DNA of 64,000 nt from Phascolarctobacterium sp. ET69 (GTDB lineage Bacteria > Bacillota > Negativicutes > Acidaminococcales > Acidaminococcaceae): assembly GCF_023336935.1 (NCBI RefSeq), contig NZ_JAMBLR010000003.1:1-64000 (forward strand). Reading direction: 5' to 3'. Both the position numbers and the translations under genes were made by a program. Each line of letters starts with the position of its first letter. Position 1 is the stretch's first letter. The notes below the pieces were generated by a model. That model saw only the letters and a program-made list of their open reading frames with translations. It made no database searches and had not been told where the DNA came from. Of the stretch, positions 26,313-35,967 are shown piece after piece.

Positions 26313-27294
26313 GTTGTTAACCACAGCACTGATGATTGGCTGCCTGGCAGCAGGTATCACCGGATGCGGCGGAAGTGAAGGCGGCAAGGACGCAGCCGCA
26401 GTAAAACAAACCGTAATTTACACCAATTCCGATGAAGAAGCGCAGACCGCAATGAAAAACGCACTTGATAAAAACGGTTTTGAAGGAAAATATATCATGC
26501 AGTCTTTCGGCACTTCCGAACTTGGCGGTAAACTTGCTGCCGAAGGAAAAAACATTGAAGCCAATGTTGTAACCATGACCAGCTATTATTTAGACAGTGA
26601 CCAGAAACAGCACTCGATGTTCCTTGAAATTAAAGACGCAGCCAAACCGCTGGCAGAACACCCCAACTTTTATGTGCCTGTGCTTGGCAACTGCGGCGCC
26701 CTGTTTGTAAACACCGAAGAACTTAAAAAAGCCAACCTGCCGATGCCGAAAGCCATTAAAGATTTGGCAGACCCGATGTATAAAGGCCATATTTCCGTAC
26801 CTGATATTACCGGTTCTTCCACCGCATGGCTGATGACCCAGGCTGTGCTTAACGAATACGGTGACGAAGAAGGCGCCAAAATCATGAAACAAATCGAAGC
26901 CAACGCTATGCCGCATCTGGAAAAATCCGGCTCCGGCCCGCTGAAAAAAATCCGTGCCGGTGAAGTTGCAGTAGGCTTCGGCCTGCGCCATCAGGCTGTT
27001 GCCGATAAAGCCAAAGGCCTGCCGGTTGATTATGTAGACCCTGTTGAAGGAAACTTTATGCTGACTGAATCCGTTGCTGTTATTGATAAAAATGCCGCCG
27101 AAAACGAACAGGCTAAAAAAATTGCCGAATGCATTCTTAAAAATGCCCGCCCGGAACTTTTGAAAATTTACCCGGTAGCATTGTTTGAAGGCGAAAAGGT
27201 TGACGACGCCAACAAACCGGCTAATCCGAAAGTTTACAAAGAGCCTTTAACCGTAGAACTTTTGCAAAAACATCAGGACCTTATTAAAAAATAA
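26296..27294 (+). CDS. phnS: 2-aminoethylphosphonate-binding lipoprotein (PhnS-type)
   Basis: A 332-residue class II periplasmic receptor. The signal ends at lipobox ITGC (Cys24). The mature part reads TVIYTNSDEEAQTAMKNAL, then GSSTAWLMTQ and LEKSGSGPLKKIRAGEVAVG, which fits ABC receptors of the iron/AEP cluster. It starts inside the permease gene behind AAAGGAGA and precedes phnW by 14 bases, making AEP the most likely ligand. Confidence 0.82.
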   Translation: MKNFAKLLTTALMIGCLAAGITGCGGSEGGKDAAAVKQTVIYTNSDEEAQTAMKNALDKNGFEGKYIMQSFGTSELGGKLAAEGKNIEANVVTMTSYYLDSDQKQHSMFLEIKDAAKPLAEHPNFYVPVLGNCGALFVNTEELKKANLPMPKAIKDLADPMYKGHISVPDITGSSTAWLMTQAVLNEYGDEEGAKIMKQIEANAMPHLEKSGSGPLKKIRAGEVAVGFGLRHQAVADKAKGLPVDYVDPVEGNFMLTESVAVIDKNAAENEQAKKIAECILKNARPELLKIYPVALFEGEKVDDANKPANPKVYKEPLTVELLQKHQDLIKK

Positions 27295-27308
27295 ATCAGG
27301 TGACATAA

Positions 27309-28412
27309 ATGGATAAAAATACTTATAAACTTTTAACTCCAGGCCCTTTAACGACTACGGAAACCGTTAAGGAAGCTATGCAGATTGACCGCTGCACCTG
27401 GGATGAAGATTATAAAAACATGACGCAGGAAATACGCACCGGCCTTTTAAAACTTGCCCATGCAGATAACGGCGATTACACTACCGTGCTGATGCAGGGC
27501 AGCGGGACCTTTGGTGTTGAAAGCGTACTTTCAAGTGTAATTTCCAGTACGGATAAAGTGCTGGTTTTGCAAAACGGCGCATACAGCAAACGCATGGTGG
27601 AAATGTGTGATTACCACGGCATTAAGTACGTGGTTTACGAAGAAGATTATGCGCACGTGCCCGACCCGGCCATTGTGGAGGATGTTTTAAAATCCGACGG
27701 CAGCATTACCCATATTTCCATGGTACACAGCGAAACCACCAGCGGCCTTTTGAACAACATTGCCGCTATCGGCGAACTTGCCAAAAAATATAACAAAAAA
27801 TTTATTGTAGACGCCATGAGCAGCTTTGGCGGCGTTGATATTAACGTGCCGGAGCTTGGCATTACCTATCTTGTAAGCAGCGCCAACAAATGCATTCAGG
27901 GCGTGCCCGGCTTCAGCTTTATTATTGCCAAAACTGGCGATTTAAAACAAACCAAAGGCATTGCCCGCAGCCTTTCGCTTGATTTATATGCCCAGTGGGA
28001 AACTATGGAAAAAGACGGCGGCAAATGGCGTTTTACTTCTCCTACCCATGTTGTGGCGGCTTTCAGCCAGGCGCTTAAAGAACTGGCAGCAGAAGGCGGC
28101 ATTACCGCAAGGAATGCACGCTATACCGCAACCAACAGGGCTTTGCGCAAAGGTATGGAAGAGCTTGGCTTTAAAGCCTATATCGACGAAGCACATCAGG
28201 GGCCGATTATTACAACTTTCTTCTACCCCGAAAACTGCAAATTTACCTTTGCAAAAATGTACGCTTATTTAAAAGACCACGGTTATGTAATTTACCCGGG
28301 CAAACTTACCGATGCGGAAACCTTCCGCCTTGGCAATATCGGCGAAATTTACATGGACGATGTGGAAAAAATCCTTGGCATTTTTAAGGATTTTGTAAGC
28401 GCTGAAAATTAA
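27309..28412 (+). CDS. phnW: 2-aminoethylphosphonate-pyruvate transaminase
   Basis: A 367-residue PLP enzyme that moves the amino group of AEP to pyruvate, giving phosphonoacetaldehyde and alanine. The N-terminus LLTPGPLTTTETVKEAM and the PLP lysine Lys194 in SSANKCIQG are typical, with Asp168 (IVDAMSS) holding the pyridine ring. Its product feeds PhnX encoded at 16 kb. It is last in the second transporter operon and ends at a clear terminator. Confidence 0.95.
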   Translation: MDKNTYKLLTPGPLTTTETVKEAMQIDRCTWDEDYKNMTQEIRTGLLKLAHADNGDYTTVLMQGSGTFGVESVLSSVISSTDKVLVLQNGAYSKRMVEMCDYHGIKYVVYEEDYAHVPDPAIVEDVLKSDGSITHISMVHSETTSGLLNNIAAIGELAKKYNKKFIVDAMSSFGGVDINVPELGITYLVSSANKCIQGVPGFSFIIAKTGDLKQTKGIARSLSLDLYAQWETMEKDGGKWRFTSPTHVVAAFSQALKELAAEGGITARNARYTATNRALRKGMEELGFKAYIDEAHQGPIITTFFYPENCKFTFAKMYAYLKDHGYVIYPGKLTDAETFRLGNIGEIYMDDVEKILGIFKDFVSAEN

Positions 28413-28426
28413 AAATAAGTGAATTC

Positions 28427-28458
28427 AAAAAGCCAGAGGCATTTGCTTCTGGCTTTTG
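28427..28458 (+). terminator. intrinsic terminator of the phnW operon
   Basis: AGCCAGA (28431-28437) pairs with TCTGGCT (28448-28454), flanked by an A-run and TTTTG. The rest of the gap to the convergent gene shows no ORF. Confidence 0.85.
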
Positions 28459-28594
28459 TGCTGTATTGGGCAGCTGTGGCAGATTTTAATTTTGCTGTTG
28501 GAAAAGATGCTTTTAAAGAGTTGTACGGCATGGATTTTTAATTTTCTGTTGGGTGCTGCAATTAGCTTTCTGTTTTTTTATGGCAGCACATAAT

Positions 28595-28630
28595 AAAAAC
28601 ACCCGCGCTTTACAGCACGGGTGTTAATTT
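28595..28630 (-). terminator. intrinsic terminator of the dicarboxylate symporter gene
   Basis: ACACCCG (28599-28605) pairs with CGGGTGT (28618-28624). On the minus strand it is followed by TTTTTATT. Confidence 0.8.
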
Positions 28631-28650
28631 TTGTAAGGCTTTAAGGCTTA

Positions 28651-29964
28651 TTACAGAGCGGCGGGAATTTCACCGTCGTCGGAAAGTTTGCCTTTAAGGT
28701 CATGGTCAACCATTGCGCATACGCAAGCGTCAGACCATACGTTTTCAGCGGTTTCGATCATGTCGATAATGGTGTAAATCGGAAGGATAATACCCATTAA
28801 GCCAATCGGTGCGCCAATGCCTGCCATCAGAGAGAGGGTCAGGAAGTAGCAGCCCATCGGTACGCCTGCGTTGCCTACTGCAGCAAGAACTGCAATGCAT
28901 ACCCAGGTCAGCATGGTGGTCATGGTCAGTTCAAAACCGGCATTCTGCATAATGAACAGGGAAGTTACCAGAATGAAAGCTGCGCAGCCGTTCATGTTGA
29001 TGGTGGTGCAGATAGGCAGTACGAAGCGGGAAACCTTCGGGTTGCATTTCAGGTTCTGTTCGGAGCATGCCAGGGTTACAGGCAGGGTGCCGGCAGAGCT
29101 CTTGGTAAAGAGTGCAACAGCGATTGCCTGGCCCATCTGGCGCATAACGTAAATCGGGTTAAGGCCGCGGATTACGAGGATAATCGGCAGAACGATGAAG
29201 AACTGAATAGCGTTGCCGAGCATTACAACTGCGGTGTATTTGCCCAGTGCGCCAACGATTACGCCTGCTTCAATCTGTGCGGAAAGCTGGCCTGCGAAAG
29301 CAACGATACCAATCGGCAGAACGTAAAGGATAGCACGGATAAGGGTGAATGCCAGTTCCTGAACGCCCTGAATGATTTTAAGGAGTGCTTCGCGGTTTTC
29401 GGTTTTCGGCATGAAAGCCAGTGCCAGACCAACGGCAGCAGCAATAAGCATAACGGAAAGTACGTTGCCGGAAAGGAACGGAGCCAGTACGTTGTTAGGA
29501 ATAACGCCGAGAATGTGGTCATAGTAGCTGAGTGCTGCTACGCTCTGGCCTTTAACAACGTCGGAGCCTGCGTTAACAATTTCTGCCGGCAGGTTATCCG
29601 GGGCAATGTACAGGTACAGGCCAAGGCCGATAAAGGCGGCTAAAAATGTAGTAAGTAAGGTATACACAACAGCGTGTGCAAAAATAATACCGGTTTCTTT
29701 GTTGCCGCCAAGAGCTGCCAGCGTGGTGATAACCGCCAGCGCGATAGTAGGAACTGCAATGAACTGGAACAGGCGGGTAAATACGGTTGCTACGAAATTA
29801 AAGAATTCGTTCAGCGCCGGAATGCCCATCCAGCCTAAAACAGCGCCGAGAATCAGTGCCGCAAACCACAAAACAAACTGGCTGTTATTGGATTTAGCCT
29901 TGGTTTCACGGATGATGGAATCGGCTGTTTCCTTCACATCAACTTTCTTTTTTTCGTCAGTCAT
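28651..29964 (-). CDS. dicarboxylate/amino acid:cation symporter (DAACS family)
   Basis: A 437-residue inner-membrane symporter with the DAACS hallmarks: a serine-rich tip reading TKSSAGTLP, the NMNGCAAF motif of the seventh segment and a VGNAGVPMG second re-entrant loop. It takes up glutamate/aspartate or C4-dicarboxylates with sodium or protons. In a succinate- or glutamate-fermenting organism it could feed energy metabolism (inference). The N-terminal 25 residues are a charged cytoplasmic extension. AGAGGTAT precedes the ATG. It is transcribed alone. Confidence 0.92.
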   Translation of the reverse strand: MTDEKKKVDVKETADSIIRETKAKSNNSQFVLWFAALILGAVLGWMGIPALNEFFNFVATVFTRLFQFIAVPTIALAVITTLAALGGNKETGIIFAHAVVYTLLTTFLAAFIGLGLYLYIAPDNLPAEIVNAGSDVVKGQSVAALSYYDHILGVIPNNVLAPFLSGNVLSVMLIAAAVGLALAFMPKTENREALLKIIQGVQELAFTLIRAILYVLPIGIVAFAGQLSAQIEAGVIVGALGKYTAVVMLGNAIQFFIVLPIILVIRGLNPIYVMRQMGQAIAVALFTKSSAGTLPVTLACSEQNLKCNPKVSRFVLPICTTINMNGCAAFILVTSLFIMQNAGFELTMTTMLTWVCIAVLAAVGNAGVPMGCYFLTLSLMAGIGAPIGLMGIILPIYTIIDMIETAENVWSDACVCAMVDHDLKGKLSDDGEIPAAL

Positions 29965-30038
29965 GTGAGATACCTCTTTTCTTTTTTATTTTGCAAAGTA
30001 ATGATGAAGCCATGCCGTTACTTCGCTTTATAAAATTA

Positions 30039-30066
30039 ATTATACCATATAATGCCATAATAGCAA
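30039..30066 (-). promoter_or_regulatory. promoter of the symporter gene
   Basis: On the minus strand: TTGCTA (30061-30066), a 16-base spacer and an extended TGg-TATAAT (30039-30044). Confidence 0.7.
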
Positions 30067-30192
30067 GGAAAAAGTATACACTAATTCAATAATGCTATGC
30101 TTTTTGTAAAAAATATTTAAAAATTCAGATAATGCCCAAAGTAAATTTACAAAAGAACTGCGGGCTGCAGGCGGTAATTTTCTTATTTAATA

Positions 30193-30201
30193 TGTTATAA
30201 T
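30193..30201 (+). promoter_or_regulatory. extended -10 promoter of the exported-protein pair
   Basis: TGT followed by TATAAT (30196-30201), 30 bases before the start codon. Confidence 0.5.
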
Positions 30202-30230
30202 TAAATTATCTTACAAATGAGGTGAAAGCA

Positions 30231-30941
30231 ATGAGAAAATTTTTGTTAAGCCTTACGGCGGTTTTTACTTTGATGCTTTTTAATGCGGCGTGCGTTATGG
30301 CGGCGGAATTCGGGCCGGGGCAGCGCACAATCGAGCTTTTGGGCGGCGCTTTAAACAGCGATAAGCATCCGGTGCATCTTATTGTTGAACAGACCATTGA
30401 TATGAAAGAAGTGCTTGAGCCCGATGCCTACGCCAAGCTGACGGCGGCGCAGAAAGTGCATTACATCCGCACGGAATATAATGAAATGAACGGCATTAAT
30501 GCCGAGCGCAGCGTAACAACGGACGGCGAGGGCAAAGTTGTGCGCGATTACTGCAGCTTCGCCAAAGGCGGACGCTGGTATTTTATAGATTACGTTAATA
30601 AAACTTATGATGAACTTCCGGCTTTGCCGGGAATGAGCCTGCCGTTTGCGGAAACTCTGGTAAACTGGTTTAACGAACGCCCGCAGAGCGGCAACGACAA
30701 CCTTACAGGCTATGATTATGACCAGATGACGCAGGGCGAACGCGTAATGTTCTTTTACTTTGCCAAAGGCACTGCCGACTGGAAAGGCTACGAAGTAAAT
30801 ACCCTGCCGCGCTTTACCGTGGTGGAAATGAGCGAAACTGTAGATGCAGAAACCGCCTTTGCACTGCCGCCTGCCGGTTTTACCAAAAAGGCCAACGAGC
30901 AAATGCGTAATTACGCCAACAGGCTGATGCAAAACAGGTAA
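30231..30941 (+). CDS. exported protein of unknown function
   Basis: A 236-residue protein I do not recognise. Residues 1-24 form a signal peptide (hydrophobic core LLSLTAVFTLMLFNAACVM, cleavage near MAA-EFG). The mature part is polar, beginning with QRTIELLGGALNSDKHPVHL and rich in Tyr/Asn/Glu. A YYFIDY-like patch (RWYFIDYVNKTYDELP) suggests a beta-rich domain that may bind lipid or polymer. The ATG at 30231 behind GAGGTGAAA is preferred. It is co-transcribed with the next exported protein, 13 bases away. Confidence 0.7.
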   Translation: MRKFLLSLTAVFTLMLFNAACVMAAEFGPGQRTIELLGGALNSDKHPVHLIVEQTIDMKEVLEPDAYAKLTAAQKVHYIRTEYNEMNGINAERSVTTDGEGKVVRDYCSFAKGGRWYFIDYVNKTYDELPALPGMSLPFAETLVNWFNERPQSGNDNLTGYDYDQMTQGERVMFFYFAKGTADWKGYEVNTLPRFTVVEMSETVDAETAFALPPAGFTKKANEQMRNYANRLMQNR

Positions 30942-30954
30942 CGGAGCGGTGATT

Positions 30955-31545
30955 ATGAAAAAGTTTTTATCTGTGCTGGCAGTTGTGTGCTTAATGCTTT
31001 TTGCACTTTCTTCCGCCGCTTTTGCGGATGAAATAGAAGATGTGGAAGCAGGCAACGCATATATTCCGGAAGATACGGTTATAAATTTAATACTGCTTGA
31101 TAAACTTGACAGCAACGTTAATAAAAAAGGCGATACCGTTAATTTTGAACTGAAGGATGACCTTGCGGTAGAAAATATTGTTATTGTGCCGAAAGGGACA
31201 AAATTCAGCGGTGTTATACGCAAAGCGCACGGCAGCCGCATTTTTAACCAGAGTGCGGTTATACGCATTAAGCTTGATGATGTGCTGCTTGCCAACGGTA
31301 AACCCGTCAGCTTTAAGCAGGATGTAAAAATTAAAGGCGGCATTAATTACGCCAACATGGCGGTAGGCACGGCAATAGGGTTTGTGGTGCCGTTTTCGGG
31401 AATGTTTTTTAAAGGCAGGGAAATTGACTGCCCGCCAGGAACAATAATAGATTACAAACTGAATGACAATGTTGATTTGGGACTTACCAAAATGGATTTG
31501 GTGCAGATGAAAAGCCGCGAACGTGCGCAGAATACTGCGGCTTAA
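30955..31545 (+). CDS. exported protein with a barrel-like domain shared with the 45-kb protein
   Basis: A 196-residue protein with a signal peptide ending SSAAFADE. Its mature part resembles the C-terminal domain of the protein at 44996-45982: both have a hydrophobic strand after an IPEDTVI/LPKDSVI start, a GD-V-(N/K)-(F/Y) turn, a VPKG/LPKG turn, and G-R-(I/M)-F followed by an acidic strand (RIKLDDV / RIDVDFG). This looks like a small beta-sandwich that could act in the periplasm or outer membrane. The family function is unknown to me. Confidence 0.65.
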   Translation: MKKFLSVLAVVCLMLFALSSAAFADEIEDVEAGNAYIPEDTVINLILLDKLDSNVNKKGDTVNFELKDDLAVENIVIVPKGTKFSGVIRKAHGSRIFNQSAVIRIKLDDVLLANGKPVSFKQDVKIKGGINYANMAVGTAIGFVVPFSGMFFKGREIDCPPGTIIDYKLNDNVDLGLTKMDLVQMKSRERAQNTAA

Positions 31546-31549
31546 AGAA

Positions 31550-31598
31550 AACAGGCAGAAGCATGCTGATAACCGGTAAAGCTGCTGCCTGTTTTTTT
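31550..31598 (+). terminator. intrinsic terminator of the exported-protein pair
   Basis: AACAGGCAG (31550-31558) pairs with CTGCCTGTT (31585-31593), with an inner AGC/GCT pairing, then a T-run. Confidence 0.85.
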
Positions 31599-31648
31599 AT
31601 TGTAAAATTAATTGCTGAATGCCCAAAGTGTCGGGTGTTGAAAAATAA

Positions 31649-31678
31649 AAAATCCTGCTTAAAAAAGCAGGATTTTTT
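31649..31678 (-). terminator. intrinsic terminator of the tRNA operon
   Basis: A near-perfect stem AAATCCTGCTT/AAGCAGGATTT with T-runs on both sides. It serves the minus-strand tRNA array and perhaps also the plus-strand pair. Confidence 0.85.
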
Positions 31679-31684
31679 GGTTTA

Positions 31685-31760
31685 TGGTGCCTCAGCACAG
31701 AATCGAACTGTGGACACAAGGATTTTCAGTCCTTTGCTCTACCAACTGAGCTACCGAGGC
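31685..31760 (-). tRNA. tRNA-Phe (GAA)
   Basis: 76 bases with encoded CCA. The acceptor stem GCCTCGG/CTGAGGC, a GTTCGAT T-loop and an anticodon loop CTGAAAA (anticodon GAA) are all present. It is last in a five-tRNA operon transcribed leftwards. Confidence 0.96.
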
Positions 31761-31764
31761 ATAA

Positions 31765-31841
31765 TGGCGACCCGGATGGGACTCGAACCCACGACCTCCG
31801 CCGTGACAGGGCGGCATTCTAACCAACTGAACCACCGGGCC
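31765..31841 (-). tRNA. tRNA-Asp (GTC)
   Basis: 77 bases with encoded CCA. Acceptor GGCCCGG/CCGGGTC, anticodon stem CCGCC/GGCGG and loop CTGTCAC give GTC. Confidence 0.96.
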
Positions 31842-31857
31842 GTATTTAATTGAGAAG

Positions 31858-31933
31858 TGGTGGGCGCTAACGGGATCGAACCGCTGACATTCTGCTTGTA
31901 AGGCAGACGCTCTCCCAGCTGAGCTAAGCGCCC
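31858..31933 (-). tRNA. tRNA-Val (TAC)
   Basis: 76 bases with encoded CCA. Acceptor GGGCGCT/AGCGCCC, anticodon loop CTTACAA gives TAC. Confidence 0.96.
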
Positions 31934-31936
31934 ATA

Positions 31937-32011
31937 TGGTGACCGGTGGGGGAATCGAACCCCCGATACCGCCGTGAAAGGGCGGTGTCTTAACCGCTTG
32001 ACCAACCGGCC
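31937..32011 (-). tRNA. tRNA-Glu (TTC)
   Basis: 75 bases with encoded CCA. Acceptor GGCCGGT/ACCGGTC, anticodon loop CTTTCAC gives TTC. Confidence 0.96.
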
Positions 32012-32014
32012 ACA

Positions 32015-32090
32015 TGGTGACCCATGTAGGCCTCGAACCTACGACACCCTGATTAAGAGTCAGGTGCTCTACCAACTGAGCTAATGGGCC
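32015..32090 (-). tRNA. tRNA-Lys (CTT)
   Basis: 76 bases with encoded CCA. Acceptor GGCCCAT/ATGGGTC, anticodon loop CTCTTAA gives CTT. First gene of the array. A second tRNA-Lys with anticodon TTT is at 51868. Confidence 0.95.
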
Positions 32091-32118
32091 AAGCAAGTTT
32101 TAGAACTGTGCAAGAGAT

Positions 32119-32147
32119 AGTATACTAACTTTTATGCGCGCCGTCAA
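32119..32147 (-). promoter_or_regulatory. promoter of the five-tRNA operon
   Basis: On the minus strand: TTGACG (32142-32147), 17-base spacer, TATACT (32119-32124), 29 bases before the first tRNA. The rest of the gap (32148-32358) is AT-rich with no gene or T-box seen. Confidence 0.85.
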
Positions 32148-32358
32148 GTGTTTTTTGAAAAAAATTTTAAAAATGCAGTTGGTATCGCTGAAAATTTTTG
32201 TTTCCGCTCTCTGTAAAATAAAATTATGCACTCTTAATTCATTAATTTGGCGCTGCCTTACAAGAAAAATAGAATTTTAATATTAAGCAGTTTAAGTGCA
32301 GTACAAAGGTATCATAACATTAAAATATAAGATTTTTTGCTGATTATACAGGCTTTAC

Positions 32359-32387
32359 TTTAATATTGCCCGTGTTTGTGATAAAAT
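32359..32387 (+). promoter_or_regulatory. possible promoter of serS
   Basis: TTTAAT (32359-32364), a 17-base spacer and TAAAAT (32382-32387). Confidence 0.35.
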
Positions 32388-32403
32388 ATAAATATTATAG
32401 TAA

Positions 32404-33708
<1,305 letters not shown>

Positions 33709-33728
33709 ACAACGTATCAGTTAATAAT

Positions 33729-33757
33729 AAAAGCCCTGCCTTGTTGGCAGGGCTTTT
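33729..33757. terminator. bidirectional terminator between serS and the hydrolase operon
   Basis: AAAAGCCCTGCC (33729-33740) pairs with GGCAGGGCTTTT (33746-33757). T-runs occur on both strands. Confidence 0.9.
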
Positions 33758-33764
33758 TAAGTTT

Positions 33765-34844
33765 TTATTTATCCAAGCCTTTTTCGTGCAGCCAGTTTTG
33801 CATTAAGTCTGCAATCTGTACGTTGTTAAGGTCGCTGAAGGGAAAGTGCGTGTTGCCGGTAACGCCTATTTCCGGCAGGTGGACAACGGTGCAGTCGCCG
33901 CCGTGGCGGTTGATGGCTGCCGCAAATTTATGCGCCGTATCCAGGCGGATGCGCCAGGAATCTTTATTCCACTCGTCGGTGTAGTTTTCGGCAATGTTGT
34001 CGCCGTAGTAAATGACGATAGGAATTTTGGTCAGATGCATAAATTCGTTAAGCGTTACGGTTTCCGGCTGCAATGGGCCGAAGGGGCTTGATGTAGGAAT
34101 GGCTTCCGGTTCTTCGCCTTTGGGGAACACAAAGCTGCTGCCCGGCTCGTAACTGATTACGGCGCGGACTTTGGGGTTTTTAATGGCAATGCGCCAGCCC
34201 GGTCCGCCGCCCTGAGAATGGGTGATGAGCACGCCGTCGCCGGTTTTATCAAAAACTGCGCTTAAAGCATTAACAACAACGCTCTGATCATACGGTGCGG
34301 TGTTGGGTGTCATCTGGCGGTAGTACTGGTCAAGCGCTGCCGGGTCTTTGCTGAACTGTACGCCTTTAAAAAATTCCGGCGCGTCGCCGACGCGGAAATT
34401 GCTGAACCAGAACTGGTCATTGGTTGTGGCGTTTACAGTGCCGTCAACGGTTGCCTGCCCTGCGTCACCGCGGCGCGGCTGGTCTACAAGGTAAGTGGCG
34501 TAGCCGCGTTCCAAAAAGATGTTCTGAAAACCGTCGCGTCCGTCCGGAGTGGTTTCCCATGTTTTTTTGCTCTGCCCTGCGCCGTGTAAAAATACCAGCG
34601 GCAGTTTATGGGCATTTACCGGCTTCTGGTAAAAAACATAGGCGTGGTCGCCGTGCAGGGTTTGTCCCTGCGGGTTGGTGGGGTTGTTGTAATCGAATTT
34701 GCCGGGTGCCGTTACTACGCTGCCGCCTGCAAAAAAGCTGCCCTGGTCTGCAAGCATTACGGGCTTTTCAAAGGCGTAGGCACTTGTGCTCAGCATCAGC
34801 GCAAGCACGGCTGCTGCAAGTGTTTTGGTTGTTTTGTGCTGCAT
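33765..34844 (-). CDS. exported alpha/beta hydrolase (esterase type)
   Basis: A 359-residue protein with a cleavable signal peptide (ends STSAYA-FEK), so it acts in the periplasm. The alpha/beta-hydrolase core has an oxyanion-type LVFLHGAGQSKKTWE strand and a nucleophile elbow THSQGGG with Ser at about residue 210. An acidic residue after IVIYYGDN and a His in VTGNTHFPF probably complete the triad. The substrate is unknown. It is the last gene of a four-gene operon led by the alcohol dehydrogenase at 37861 and a MerR-type promoter. Confidence 0.82.
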   Translation of the reverse strand: MQHKTTKTLAAAVLALMLSTSAYAFEKPVMLADQGSFFAGGSVVTAPGKFDYNNPTNPQGQTLHGDHAYVFYQKPVNAHKLPLVFLHGAGQSKKTWETTPDGRDGFQNIFLERGYATYLVDQPRRGDAGQATVDGTVNATTNDQFWFSNFRVGDAPEFFKGVQFSKDPAALDQYYRQMTPNTAPYDQSVVVNALSAVFDKTGDGVLITHSQGGGPGWRIAIKNPKVRAVISYEPGSSFVFPKGEEPEAIPTSSPFGPLQPETVTLNEFMHLTKIPIVIYYGDNIAENYTDEWNKDSWRIRLDTAHKFAAAINRHGGDCTVVHLPEIGVTGNTHFPFSDLNNVQIADLMQNWLHEKGLDK

Positions 34845-34862
34845 AGTATTACCTTCTTTTTA

Positions 34863-35927
34863 TTACAAATGTTTGCCGTAAAAGTCCTGCAATTTGGCAA
34901 CAAACTGGTCAACATATTCGGGCACATAGTAAGTCTGGATATGTGTTGCGCCGTCAACGAGGAACAGTTCTTTATCCCTGGTGCCGGTAGCTTTTTCGTA
35001 GGCTTCTTTGCTCATGTACAGGGAATCGGCTTTGCTGCCTGCCATTAACAGCAGCGGCTGGTCGATAAGTTCAAGCTGGTCGGTAGCGCCCCAGGCCATC
35101 AGCTCCATCAGGCTGCTGGTGGTATAGGCAAAGGTGGAGTTGGGATGACGGTGCGTGCGGCCGTAGTACATCATGCCTTCGCGGTACAGGTCGGTAGGTA
35201 TTTTGGCAATATCTTCATCGCTGAGTGCGTCAAAATCAACGTTGCCGCTGATGGGGTATTCACCTTTGGTAATTTCAACGGCACGGGCATCGCTTGCTTC
35301 GTGCAGGCGCTGCTGTATGGTGTCAAGGCCGCTGTTAATATAGCCGTTGCGCCTTACTTCGCCGCTGTTGAACATACTTAAAGTTGCAACTGCTTTAAAG
35401 CGTTTGTCGCTTTTGGCAGCGTTAAGCGTATAACCGCCGCCGCCGCAGATGCCGAGCACGCCCATGCGGTCAGGGTCAACGCCGGGGTAAGTCATAATAT
35501 AATCGGCCATGCCGTGAATGTCTTCTGTGCGGTAGAAGGGCTTGTCGGTGTGGCGCGGTTCGCCTGCGCTTGCGCCCTGATAAGCAGCGTCAGCCGTGAT
35601 GGTGATGTAGCCGAGTGCGGCAAGGCGCTGGGCGTACAGCCCTGCAACCTGTTCTTTAACGCCGCCGTTGGGGTGGGCAACAACAATAGCGGGGTATTTT
35701 TTTGCCGGGTCATAGCCTGCCGGGGTGTAAACATTGGCGGCAATTTTCAGCCCGTTCAGCTTGTAGCTTACTGGGTGGATATTTACCTGCCCTTTTACGT
35801 TTTGAGTAATGGCATTGCGGTAAACAAGCCCCCAGGGGTTAGTGTTTGCAGGTTCGGCTGCAAAAGCTGCGCCTGCGCTTAATGCCATTATAAGGCCTGC
35901 GGTAAGTAAAGTTCTGCGTAATTTCAT
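34863..35927 (-). CDS. exported alpha/beta hydrolase with cysteine nucleophile (dienelactone hydrolase-like)
   Basis: A 354-residue protein with a signal peptide (cleavage near AFA-AEP). It has a hydrolase core IVVAHPNGGVKEQ and a nucleophile elbow GICGGGG in which Cys replaces the usual Ser, as in dienelactone hydrolase. The C-terminal GATHIQTYY supplies the His. It lies 18 bases before the other hydrolase gene and is co-transcribed. An exported DLH-type enzyme is less usual. The substrate is unknown, perhaps a reactive lactone or ester (inference). Confidence 0.8.
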   Translation of the reverse strand: MKLRRTLLTAGLIMALSAGAAFAAEPANTNPWGLVYRNAITQNVKGQVNIHPVSYKLNGLKIAANVYTPAGYDPAKKYPAIVVAHPNGGVKEQVAGLYAQRLAALGYITITADAAYQGASAGEPRHTDKPFYRTEDIHGMADYIMTYPGVDPDRMGVLGICGGGGYTLNAAKSDKRFKAVATLSMFNSGEVRRNGYINSGLDTIQQRLHEASDARAVEITKGEYPISGNVDFDALSDEDIAKIPTDLYREGMMYYGRTHRHPNSTFAYTTSSLMELMAWGATDQLELIDQPLLLMAGSKADSLYMSKEAYEKATGTRDKELFLVDGATHIQTYYVPEYVDQFVAKLQDFYGKHL

Positions 35928-35967
35928 GGTAGCTGTTCCTTTCTTTATATCTGTTTATGTCCGTCCG

